A stretch of DNA of 22,073 bases from Clostridia bacterium (lineage in GTDB: Bacteria; Bacillota; Clostridia; Christensenellales; Aristaeellaceae). Below, in pieces: positions 15,283 to 22,065 of the stretch; the first letter of the stretch is position 1; each line of letters opens with the position of its first letter. The notes under the pieces were generated by a model, which was not told the origin of the DNA, made no database searches, and worked only from the letters and a program-made list of their open reading frames with translations. The translations under genes were made by a program, and so were the position numbers. The DNA lies in assembly GCA_024404275.1 (NCBI GenBank), contig JAKSQG010000010.1, positions 1-22,073 of the forward strand, written 5' to 3'.

Positions 15283-15311
15283 TTTACAAATTGGGCGAAA
15301 ACCGATATAAT
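15283..15311 (+). promoter_or_regulatory. Promoter of the M29 aminopeptidase gene
   Basis: TTTACA (15283-15288) and TATAAT (15306-15311) are 17 bases apart. Transcription should start near 15318, which makes the ATG at 15320 unlikely and supports the ATG at 15344. Confidence 0.8.
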
Positions 15312-15343
15312 ATATCCAAATGAAAATTGCGGAGGAAATCCTC

Positions 15344-16576
15344 ATGAAAAAAACTGTTTTGCGTGAATATGCCCGCCTGCTTGCGCAGCGCGGCGTCAAT
15401 GTACAAAAGGGTCAGGAAGTTTTTATTTTTACGGGTCTGGAACAGCCCGAGTTTGTGCAGATGGTGACGGAGGAGTGCTACAAGGCAGGTGCCTCCAAAG
15501 TGGTGGTCGAGTGGGATTATCAGCCGCTGGCCAGAGTGCATAACCGTTACCGCAGCCTCAAAACGATGTCCACTCTGAACCGCTACGAGCTGGCACGGTG
15601 GGAGCATATGGCCGAGGTGCTGCCCTGCCGCCTCATTCTGGACAGTGAGGATCCTGACGGACTGAAGGGAATGAATCAGGAAAAAGCCATGAAGGCCCGC
15701 CAGCGCCTTTATCCCGTGATCAAGCCCTTCCGCGATCGCATGGAAAACCGTCAGCAGTGGTGCATCGCTGCTGTGCCCGGCGTCAAGTGGGCTAAAAAAC
15801 TCTTCCCGGAGCTGCCCAAGGGGAAGGCAGTCGAAAAGCTGTGGGAGGAGATCCTGACCGCCAGCCGTGCCATGGAAGAGCCGCTTAAGGCATGGGAGCA
15901 GCACAGCGCGGAAATCCAGCGCCGCTGCGCTTACCTGAACAGCCTGAATATCCGCAGCCTGCACTACACCGCCTCCAACGGAACCGATCTCACCGTGGGC
16001 ATGATCGAACAGGCCCACTTCTGCGGCGGCAGTGAAAAGACTTTGGGCGGTGTGGAGTTTGAACCCAATATTCCCACCGAAGAATGCTTTATCTCTCCCA
16101 AACGCGGTGAAGCCGAGGGCATCGTGTACAGCACTATGCCGCTGTGCAGCCGCGGTCAGCTGATCGAAAACTTCTCCATCCGCTTTGAAAAAGGCCGTGC
16201 TGTGGAATGGCACGCGGAAAAGAATGAAGAGCTGCTGACGCAGATCATTGAAATGGATGAGGGCAGCCACTATCTGGGCGAATGCGCCCTGGTACCCTAT
16301 GACAGCCCGATCCGCACTACGGGCATTTTGTTCTATAATACGCTGTTTGATGAAAATGCCGCCTGCCATCTGGCTTTGGGCATGGGCTTCCCCGATACGA
16401 TTAATGACTTTGAACACAAAACGCTGGATGAAGTGCATGCCCTCGGCGTCAACGATTCCATGGTGCATGAAGATTTTATGATCGGCTCCAAGGATATGAA
16501 CATTGACGCGGTAACGGCGGATGGCCGTACAGTGCCCATCTTCAGAGACGGTACTTGGGCATTTGAATGTGAATGA
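15344..16576 (+). CDS. M29-family aminopeptidase (thermophilic aminopeptidase type)
   Basis: The 410-residue protein belongs to the M29 metal-dependent aminopeptidases, cytoplasmic enzymes that remove N-terminal amino acids from peptides. Recognisable blocks are LARVHNRYRS-containing N-domain, LHYTASNGTDLTVGM, FEPNIPTEECFISPKRGEAEG, the LGECALVPYDSPI segment, the DENAACHLALG stretch, and HEDFMIGSKDMNIDAV near the end, which hold the expected Glu, His and Asp metal ligands. The start is set by GGAGG (15332-15336) 7 bases before the ATG. Its TGA stop lies 17 bases before the next gene's start, so the two are probably an operon. Confidence 0.92.
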   Translation: MKKTVLREYARLLAQRGVNVQKGQEVFIFTGLEQPEFVQMVTEECYKAGASKVVVEWDYQPLARVHNRYRSLKTMSTLNRYELARWEHMAEVLPCRLILDSEDPDGLKGMNQEKAMKARQRLYPVIKPFRDRMENRQQWCIAAVPGVKWAKKLFPELPKGKAVEKLWEEILTASRAMEEPLKAWEQHSAEIQRRCAYLNSLNIRSLHYTASNGTDLTVGMIEQAHFCGGSEKTLGGVEFEPNIPTEECFISPKRGEAEGIVYSTMPLCSRGQLIENFSIRFEKGRAVEWHAEKNEELLTQIIEMDEGSHYLGECALVPYDSPIRTTGILFYNTLFDENAACHLALGMGFPDTINDFEHKTLDEVHALGVNDSMVHEDFMIGSKDMNIDAVTADGRTVPIFRDGTWAFECE

Positions 16577-16593
16577 TGAAGGAGGAACATTTG

Positions 16594-17385
16594 ATGCTGC
16601 CTTATAAAAATACCATTCCCGTGGCGGCGCACCGCGGTAATTCGCGCTTCTGCCCCGAAAATACCATGGCTGCCTTCCGCTCCGCCATCGCGCTGGCGCC
16701 GGATATGATCGAAACCGATGTGCATATGACCAAAGACGGCGTGCTTGTCATCATGCACGATCATAAAGTGGACCGCACAACGGACGGCACCGGCCTCATC
16801 CGCGAAAAAACGCTGGAGGAAATGCTCGCCCTTGATGCCGGCGGCTGGAAGGGAGAAGCCTTCAAGGGCGAAAAGGTGCCCACGTTTGAGGAATTCTGTA
16901 TCCTGATGTCGGCACATCCCGATATTCTGCTCAATATTGAATTGAAGGATTATCCTGCCGATTCCGGTGCGTTTGCCTATGAATCCGCAGACAAGGCTCT
17001 GGCGATGATGGACCGCTACGGGCTGACGGAGCGCAGTGTGGTCAATACCTGGAGCGGCGAACTGAACGAGTATCTGGTGGAAAAGTACGGCGATAAAATC
17101 AAGATTCATGCGTATTACCCGCAGTTCCTGATGGGTCAGCGGCAGAAACGCTATGTGCTGGATTACGCCTATTGTGTGTGCCTGTTCGGACCGAAGGAAA
17201 GACCCGTGATGGATAAGCGCGATTTTGACGCCGCCAAAGCCATGGGTGTGGAGCCGTGGGCGTACTTCCCGACCGAGGAGCCCGCGCTGTATGACGCGGC
17301 ACTGGAAGCCGGTGCGGTACTGTTTACCGCCAACGATCCCAAATGGGTGATGGATTATCTGAAGGCCAAGGGACTGCACGAATAA
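16594..17385 (+). CDS. Glycerophosphodiester phosphodiesterase family protein
   Basis: The 263-residue protein hydrolyses glycerophosphodiesters to glycerol 3-phosphate and an alcohol. The GDPD core is clear: H13-R14-G15, P21-E22-N23, E40-x-D42 and H55 in LVIMHDHKVDRTTDGTG. These are the catalytic His pair and metal ligands. There is no signal peptide, so it should act in the cytoplasm. The ATG at 16594 is chosen over an in-frame ATG at 16573 because AAGGAGG sits 8 bases before it. The gene ends with TAA TAA TAG in frame, then a terminator. Confidence 0.92.
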   Translation: MLPYKNTIPVAAHRGNSRFCPENTMAAFRSAIALAPDMIETDVHMTKDGVLVIMHDHKVDRTTDGTGLIREKTLEEMLALDAGGWKGEAFKGEKVPTFEEFCILMSAHPDILLNIELKDYPADSGAFAYESADKALAMMDRYGLTERSVVNTWSGELNEYLVEKYGDKIKIHAYYPQFLMGQRQKRYVLDYAYCVCLFGPKERPVMDKRDFDAAKAMGVEPWAYFPTEEPALYDAALEAGAVLFTANDPKWVMDYLKAKGLHE

Positions 17386-17415
17386 TAATAGGGCGCCTAA
17401 AGACGCTCCAAATTC

Positions 17416-17454
17416 AAAAAAGAGGAACCGGATGATTGTTCGGCCCTCTTTTTT
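17416..17454. terminator. Bidirectional terminator between the phosphodiesterase and M28 peptidase genes
   Basis: AAAAAAGAGG (17416-17425) pairs with CCTCTTTTTT (17445-17454), with an inner CCG/CGG pair. It can end transcripts from both converging operons. It begins three bases past the M28 peptidase stop. Confidence 0.85.
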
Positions 17455-17457
17455 GAT

Positions 17458-18393
17458 TTACAGTTGTTCGGTCAGACGGATATTCATGCGCTGCAGCTTT
17501 TCAATGTTTTCCTCATCCACGATGGTATCACGGACGGTGTGGATGCGGTCAACATACATTATACCGCGTTTGCTTTTTTTGCAGGCGACGACGGCGCAGC
17601 CCTTGTCAAAGTTTGCCTGATCGGAATTGGCTTTGCCCTGTTTGTCGGTGACTGTGTGGGAATTGGGCAGAGCCGAAAAAACACTTTGAAGCGTTTGGAT
17701 ACAGGCGTCCTGCATGGCATCTTTTTTGCAGATCAGGATGAAATGACTGCCGTAACCCACACAGTCAAAGTTGATCACGGGGGTGTTCAGCTTGAGCTGA
17801 GGATGATCCTTCGCATACGCCTTGCTGCCCAGCTTGCCCTTTTCTTCGTTATCGAACAGAATGAAGGCTGCCTTGCTGCGAAGTTCCTGCGGCAGGTTCA
17901 GTGCTGTTTCAAGCACAACGGCGGTACCGCTGGTGTTGTCATTGGCGTTGTGTTTGTTGACGAAAGCCCTGAAGCACAGCAGGAACAGGCTGTAGTAGAC
18001 CACAAAATAGCACAGCAGGGGGATCATCCGGTTGCGGGAAAGGGTGTAATCCAGCGGCACCCATTCAAAGGCCGCCATGGCTGCCGCAATCGCGGGGACA
18101 AGCAGCAGCAGGACCACAACAAACTGATAAGCATAGAACAGTGGTCTGCAGGTGGGCAGCATCAGGTTGGGAATAAACCCGCCCTTGGGCGTATCGTAGT
18201 GGGCAGTGAATACAACATGGGCTTTTTCCGGATCGCCGATCACTACATTATGATGCTTTCCGGAAATTTGTACTTCGGCAGACCAGCCGGCTTCATGCAG
18301 TGTTTCACAGACCCAGGAACGGAAGGCGGTCTTTTGCTCCGCACTGTTCCGTATGGGAAAGCTTTCCTGGATATCTTGAAAGATGGTCGCCAT
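17458..18393 (-). CDS. M28-family metallopeptidase with two inserted membrane segments
   Basis: The 311-residue protein has the di-zinc M28 pattern: H65-x-D67 (TAHYDT), D152 in ANDNTSGTA, E183-E184 in FDNEEKGKLGS, D210 in NFDCVG, and H285 near the C-terminus. Between the first and second ligand lie two strongly hydrophobic segments (about 84-109 and 123-145). The catalytic residues would therefore be held next to the membrane. There is no N-terminal signal peptide, so the catalytic part is probably cytoplasmic. AGAGGT lies 6 bases before the ATG. It follows galE by 15 bases. The substrate is unknown. The stop is TAA. Confidence 0.87.
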   Translation of the reverse strand: MATIFQDIQESFPIRNSAEQKTAFRSWVCETLHEAGWSAEVQISGKHHNVVIGDPEKAHVVFTAHYDTPKGGFIPNLMLPTCRPLFYAYQFVVVLLLLVPAIAAAMAAFEWVPLDYTLSRNRMIPLLCYFVVYYSLFLLCFRAFVNKHNANDNTSGTAVVLETALNLPQELRSKAAFILFDNEEKGKLGSKAYAKDHPQLKLNTPVINFDCVGYGSHFILICKKDAMQDACIQTLQSVFSALPNSHTVTDKQGKANSDQANFDKGCAVVACKKSKRGIMYVDRIHTVRDTIVDEENIEKLQRMNIRLTEQL

Positions 18394-18408
18394 GTTTTAC
18401 CTCTTTTT

Positions 18409-19425
18409 TCAGGCGCGGTAGCCGTTGGGGTTAAGGGTTTGCCAGTGCCACGCATCCCGGCACATATCGTTCAGCGTGTGCGTGGCCTTCCAGCCGAGCA
18501 GATCGGCAGCCTTGGCGGGATTGGAATAGGAGGCGGCGATATCGCCGGGGCGGCGGTCGGCCATGCGCCAGGGCAGCTTCAGGTCATTGGCTTCTTCAAA
18601 GGTGCGGATCATCTGCAGTACACTGTAGCCCTCACCGGTGCCGAGGTTGACGATTTCCACACCCTTGTGGGAGACAGCATATTCAAGGGCCTTCAGATGG
18701 CCGTTGGCCAGGTCCATCACGTGGATATAATCACGGACACAGGTGCCATCGGGGGTGTCATAATCGCTGCCAAACACGCTCAGCATGGGAAGCTTGCCGC
18801 CTGCGGCACGGCAGATGAGCGGCATCAGGTTGTTGGGCATGCCGATGGGGTCTTCACCGATGAGACCGCTCTCGTGCGCACCGACGGGGTTGAAATAGCG
18901 CAGCAGCATGACCGACCATTCGGGATCGGCAAAGGCGGCATCCTGCAGGATGCGTTCGCTCATCCACTTGGTCCACCCGTAGGGGTTGGTGCAGGAGCCC
19001 ATCGGCAGATTCTCGCTCATGGGAACGATCTTGCTGTCGCCGTATACGGTGGCGGAGCTGGAAAAAACGATGCGCTTGACGTTGTGTGCGGCCAGACATT
19101 TGCACAGCGTCAGGGTCGCCCCCAGATTGTTCTGATAATAGCGCAGGGGGATGCTGACGGATTCGCCTACGGCTTTGAGTCCCGCAAAATGCACGGCGGC
19201 GTCAATGGGCTGTTCATCCAGTACACGGTTGACAAAAGCCTCATCACAGCAATCGCCTTCATACAACGCCACCTTCTTGCCGGTGATCTTTTCCACGCGG
19301 CGGATGGATTCAGGACAGCTGTTGATAAAGTTATCCAGAACGACAACTTCGTGTCCGGCTTCCAGCAAACAGACACAGGTGTGAGAACCGATATAGCCGG
19401 CACCGCCGGTCAGCAAAAAACGCAT
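18409..19425 (-). CDS. galE: UDP-glucose 4-epimerase
   Basis: The 338-residue enzyme interconverts UDP-galactose and UDP-glucose and belongs to the extended short-chain dehydrogenases. The NAD-binding loop is GGAGYIG (7-13). The catalytic residues are S124 (FSSSATVYG), Y149 and K153 (NPYGWTK). The typical ending blocks NLGTGEGYSVLQMI and RRPGDIAASYSNP are present. The ATG at 19425 is the family start with GGGAG about 10 bases upstream. An in-frame ATG at 19485 lies within the promoter. The gene is followed by the M28 peptidase, not by other Leloir genes. The stop is TGA. Confidence 0.96.
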   Translation of the reverse strand: MRFLLTGGAGYIGSHTCVCLLEAGHEVVVLDNFINSCPESIRRVEKITGKKVALYEGDCCDEAFVNRVLDEQPIDAAVHFAGLKAVGESVSIPLRYYQNNLGATLTLCKCLAAHNVKRIVFSSSATVYGDSKIVPMSENLPMGSCTNPYGWTKWMSERILQDAAFADPEWSVMLLRYFNPVGAHESGLIGEDPIGMPNNLMPLICRAAGGKLPMLSVFGSDYDTPDGTCVRDYIHVMDLANGHLKALEYAVSHKGVEIVNLGTGEGYSVLQMIRTFEEANDLKLPWRMADRRPGDIAASYSNPAKAADLLGWKATHTLNDMCRDAWHWQTLNPNGYRA

Positions 19426-19456
19426 TGCAGACACGCTCCCTTTTTTTATTACGGAC

Positions 19457-19485
19457 AGTATAATCCAAATGCGGCTTGATTTCAA
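19457..19485 (-). promoter_or_regulatory. galE promoter
   Basis: On the minus strand, TTGAAA (19485-19480) and TATACT (19462-19457) are 17 bases apart, which gives a start of transcription near 19450. It lies just downstream of the polymerase gene. Confidence 0.75.
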
Positions 19486-19500
19486 TTGTTTTCGGCAATT

Positions 19501-20727
19501 TCAGCGATACATCATGCCGGGCATGGGAACAATCTCGCATTTATCGGTGGCCAAGTGCTGATCCTTGCCGATGAGACTGGCAGCACGGATAATGTTGGGC
19601 CCGAATCGCCCCCGCAGTTCATCCACGGCACGGTCGCTGCGTCCGCGGCGATCGTGAAGGGAATAGTCTCCGAACAGGCTGACCTGCTCGGGCATCGCCT
19701 GCGAGGACAGGGCCACGGCGGTGACGGTCAGGGCGCGGACGGGACGCTCCCAGCGGTAGCCGGCACAGAAACGCTCAAAGAGCGCCTGTGCCAGAATGAG
19801 CGGGCTCTGTGTGGGATAAAGAAAGGAAACGGAGAAGCGCTGAAAGGCAAACTCATTATCCTTGATATACAGCTATGCGCCGCCGGCTTTGACTTCGTGA
19901 CTGATCATGCGGTGACCGACATCCTGTGCCAGCTCATACAGCGCCAGCCAGACGGAGTAGTTGTCGTGCAGATCGCAGACGCAGGTGGCGCCATGACCGA
20001 TGGATTTGATCTGCGGAGCAAAATCGTTTGGCGCAACGGGGGAAAGGTCTTCTCCGCGGGCAAAGGCGCGTACCATCAGACCGTTTTTGCCAAAGCGGCG
20101 CTGGATCAGGTCGATGGGAGCCTGTGCCAATGCTCCGATGGTGGTGATGCCCATCTCGTACAGTTTCAGGGTGGTACGGGGACCGACATACAGCAGTTCG
20201 GATACGGGCAGCCTCCAGCATTTTTCGCGGAAGTTGCCGCGGTTCAGCACCGTCAGACCATCCGGCTTTTTCATATCACTGCCAAGCTTGGCCAGCGCTT
20301 TGCAGAAGGAAACGCCGATGGAGACAGTAAGACCGGTTTCTTCCCGTACGGTGCGGCGGATGGATTCGGCAACGTCGATGGCTTCTTTTTCTTCAAAGGG
20401 CAGTCCGATCCAGCATTCGTCCATGCCGAAGGGTTCTACCTGGGCGCTGTGACGCTGATAAATACGGCGCAGCAGACGCGAATATTTGAGGTACAGGTCA
20501 TAGCGCGGCGGCAGCATGACCAGGTCGGGGCACTTTTGCCGCGCTTCCCAGTTGGCCATGGCGGTCTTGACGCCCGCCCGCTTGGCGGGATAATTGGCAG
20601 TCAGCACGATGCCGTGGCGCTGCTCCGTGTCGCCGCAAACGGCAATGCGCTGTTCCCGCAGGGAGGGGTTTTCCACCATTTCCACAGAGGCGTAAAAGCA
20701 GTTGGCATCAGAATGAAGTATCGTCAT
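19501..20727 (-). CDS. Y-family DNA polymerase (UmuC/DinB type), interrupted by in-frame TAG at codon 285
   Basis: This is a translesion polymerase, 408 residues when the TAG is read through. The palm has D7 in HSDANCFYASVEM and the catalytic D103-E104 in GMDECWIG. Helix-hairpin-helix and thumb segments follow (LLYVGPRTTLKLYEMGITTIGALA). TAG at 19873-19875 interrupts the little-finger domain after VKAGGA. The frame then runs 123 codons without a stop (LYIKDNEF, WERPVRALTV, QVSLFGDYS, DELRGRFG) to TGA at 19501. With the standard code it would end at 284 residues. The ATG at 20727 follows GAGGAG; an ATG at 20778 lies upstream of the promoter start. It is divergent from a LexA-like repressor, so damage-inducible expression is likely. 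Confidence 0.83.
19873..19875 (-). other. In-frame UAG codon inside the Y-family polymerase little-finger domain
   Basis: The codon context is GCA TAG CTG TAT. As I recall the family, this position reads V-Q-[IL]-x-[IV]-[KR]-D-N-E in clostridial relatives, so the UAG falls on the Gln. An alignment should confirm this. Confidence 0.85.
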
Positions 20728-20760
20728 GAAAGATATCTCCTCAAGGAATCTGTCATATCC

Positions 20761-20789
20761 ATTATAGTATATTAACAAGCAACTTTCAA
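20761..20789 (-). promoter_or_regulatory. Promoter of the Y-family polymerase gene
   Basis: On the minus strand, TTGAAA (20789-20784) and consensus TATAAT (20766-20761) are 17 bases apart. The operator-like TGTTAATATACT lies against and overlaps the start of the -10. Confidence 0.8.
20766..20777 (-). promoter_or_regulatory. Candidate operator copy 1 (polymerase side)
   Basis: TGTTAATATACT on the minus strand matches the copy at 20838-20849 in 10 of 12 bases and has the same orientation relative to transcription. It sits within the -35/-10 spacer, next to the -10. Confidence 0.5.
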
Positions 20790-20802
20790 GCCGATAAATC
20801 CG

Positions 20803-20831
20803 TTGACAACAGGCAAAAAAGCGATTATAAT
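20803..20831 (+). promoter_or_regulatory. Consensus promoter of the HTH-S24 repressor gene
   Basis: TTGACA (20803-20808) and TATAAT (20826-20831) are separated by 17 bases, a full consensus. Transcription should start near 20838, at the left edge of operator copy 2. Confidence 0.88.
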
Positions 20832-20837
20832 ATATAC

Positions 20838-20849
20838 AGTAAATATACT
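20838..20849 (+). promoter_or_regulatory. Candidate operator copy 2 (repressor side)
   Basis: AGTAAATATACT has AGTA/TACT palindromic ends and sits at the predicted +1 of the repressor gene. It would allow autorepression. It does not resemble the classic Gram-positive LexA box. Confidence 0.5.
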
Positions 20850-20862
20850 TTGGAGATTCAGC

Positions 20863-21621
20863 ATGGCAAGACGAAGATTTGAAACGGAAACACCGGGGAA
20901 CGGTGAAAGCTTTGCGGAGCGGCTGCGCAGCTTCAGAGCCGGGGCGGGGTTGACACAGGAAGAGCTGGGAAACAGGCTGAGCCTTTCCAAGGCGGCGGTG
21001 GCCAATTGGGAGGCGGGAAGGACCCGCCCTGACATTGCCAACATTCCCATGCTTTGCCGGGTATTGAAAATTTCCATTCCGGAATTTTTTGCCGATGAGT
21101 CACCAATTGGAAAGGACGAAGAGCGGCAGCTGCTGCGGCTGTATCGCCGGCTCAACAGCGATCATCGCGAGCTTTTATGGGCGATGGCGGAAAAAATGAC
21201 CGAGCAGGAAGAAACGGCAGCGACGGCAAAAATTCATGTATTGGAATATGCCGGGGATACGGCAGCCGCGGGCATCGGTGATGATGGCTTTGACGGCCGC
21301 GTCAGAAAGCTCTGCGTACGCAGTACGCCCCTGACAAAGAAGGCCGATATGGTGTTCCGCGTCAGCGGAGACAGCATGCAGCCGGATTATCCGGATGGCT
21401 GCATGGTATTGGTTCAGAAGGGAAAAAACCGCGTCAAGTCCGGCGATACGGGCATTTTTCAGGTAAACGGCGCACTGTACATCAAACAACTGCGGGCGGA
21501 GGGATTGTATTCCCTCAATCCGGCTTATGAAACCATGACTCCCGAAGAATATGAAGAGATACAGGCAGTCGGCCGTGTGATCGGTCTGCTGGATACGGCG
21601 GATATATTGCCTGAAGGATAA
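20863..21621 (+). CDS. LexA-like self-cleaving repressor (XRE helix-turn-helix plus S24 peptidase)
   Basis: The 252-residue protein has an XRE HTH (about 17-75: FAERLRSFRAGAGLTQEELG, LSKAAVANWEAG) and a C-terminal S24 domain. Three landmarks match LexA: an Ala-Gly bond at 136-137 (TAAAGIGD), nucleophile S171 in SGDSMQPD and K208 in ALYIKQLR. The Gly-to-Ser and Ser-to-Lys distances are 34 and 37, the same as in E. coli LexA (G85, S119, K156). It probably represses itself and the divergent polymerase and is cleaved when RecA is activated (inference). TGGAGA lies 6 bases before the ATG; TTG at 20803 lies in the promoter. The stop is TAA. Confidence 0.9.
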   Translation: MARRRFETETPGNGESFAERLRSFRAGAGLTQEELGNRLSLSKAAVANWEAGRTRPDIANIPMLCRVLKISIPEFFADESPIGKDEERQLLRLYRRLNSDHRELLWAMAEKMTEQEETAATAKIHVLEYAGDTAAAGIGDDGFDGRVRKLCVRSTPLTKKADMVFRVSGDSMQPDYPDGCMVLVQKGKNRVKSGDTGIFQVNGALYIKQLRAEGLYSLNPAYETMTPEEYEEIQAVGRVIGLLDTADILPEG

Positions 21622-21626
21622 GAAGA

Positions 21627-21905
21627 ATGAAATACAGAAAGCAGTATGTGGATGTGGCGGTGGAAATGACCGCGGATGGACGGATGCTGCCGCGGATCAT
21701 TTACTGGATCGACGGACGACAGTATGAAATCAGCCGCATCAGGGCGGTGACCCCGGCACCCGCCCTGAAGGCAGGGGGACAAGGGGACCGCTATACCATT
21801 GTGATGGAAGGAAAAGAACGGTATCTGTTCTTTGAACGCCCTACCGATGCGGAAGCAGACCGCACCGTGGGCCGCTGGTTTGTGGAGGCACCGGAAGCCA
21901 TTTGA
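21627..21905 (+). CDS. Small conserved-looking hypothetical protein of the repressor-polymerase module
   Basis: The 92-residue protein starts 5 bases after the repressor stop, with AAGGA 8 bases before the ATG, so the two are cotranscribed. It has no signal peptide or membrane segment. It looks like a compact beta-rich domain (YVDVAVEMTADGRMLPRIIY, then RYTIVMEGKERYLFFER, then RWFVEAPE). I recall similar small proteins beside clostridial UmuC-like polymerases but cannot name a family. A role as a polymerase accessory factor is a guess. The stop is TGA. Confidence 0.75.
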   Translation: MKYRKQYVDVAVEMTADGRMLPRIIYWIDGRQYEISRIRAVTPAPALKAGGQGDRYTIVMEGKERYLFFERPTDAEADRTVGRWFVEAPEAI

Positions 21906-21936
21906 AATGTTTGCCCGAAAAAATGAAATTTAACTA

Positions 21937-21965
21937 TTGACATCCGTGCGAAAAAGTGGTATCTT
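21937..21965 (+). promoter_or_regulatory. Promoter of the tRNA-Val gene
   Basis: TTGACA (21937-21942) and TATCTT (21960-21965) are 17 bases apart, 24 bases before the mature tRNA 5' end. Confidence 0.75.
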
Positions 21966-21989
21966 ATCTGTGCTGTCAGAAAGCAGCAT

Positions 21990-22065
21990 GGTCGCATGGC
22001 TCAGTTGGTAGAGCACATCGTTCACATCGATGGGGTCACAGGTTCGAGTCCTGTTGCGACCACCA
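21990..22065 (+). tRNA. tRNA-Val, anticodon CAC
   Basis: All four arms can be drawn: acceptor GGTCGCA with TGCGACC, D-stem GCTC with GAGC, anticodon stem CATCG with CGATG around the loop TTCACAT, and T-stem ACAGG with CCTGT around TTCGAGT. The discriminator is A and CCA is encoded. The length is 76. The anticodon CAC reads GUG, so this is not a UAG suppressor. Confidence 0.95.

Noticed and set aside
15320..15343. ATG at 15320 as start of the M29 aminopeptidase
   Set aside because: It lies about two bases after the predicted transcription start and has no binding site; the ATG at 15344 has GGAGG at good spacing.
17464..19479. Very long plus-strand open frame (671 codons) opposite galE and the M28 peptidase
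   Set aside because: It is antisense to two clearly recognised genes, has no family-like sequence, and lacks a ribosome binding site and promoter. It is a by-product of codon use in the real genes.
19501..20727. Simple decayed pseudogene for the polymerase
   Set aside because: Not fully excluded, but there is only one lesion, no frameshift, and the region beyond it keeps family motifs, so decay is not evident.
21990..22065. Could the tRNA be the suppressor that reads UAG?
   Set aside because: The anticodon loop TTCACAT gives CAC, which reads the Val codon GUG. A UAG reader would need CUA.
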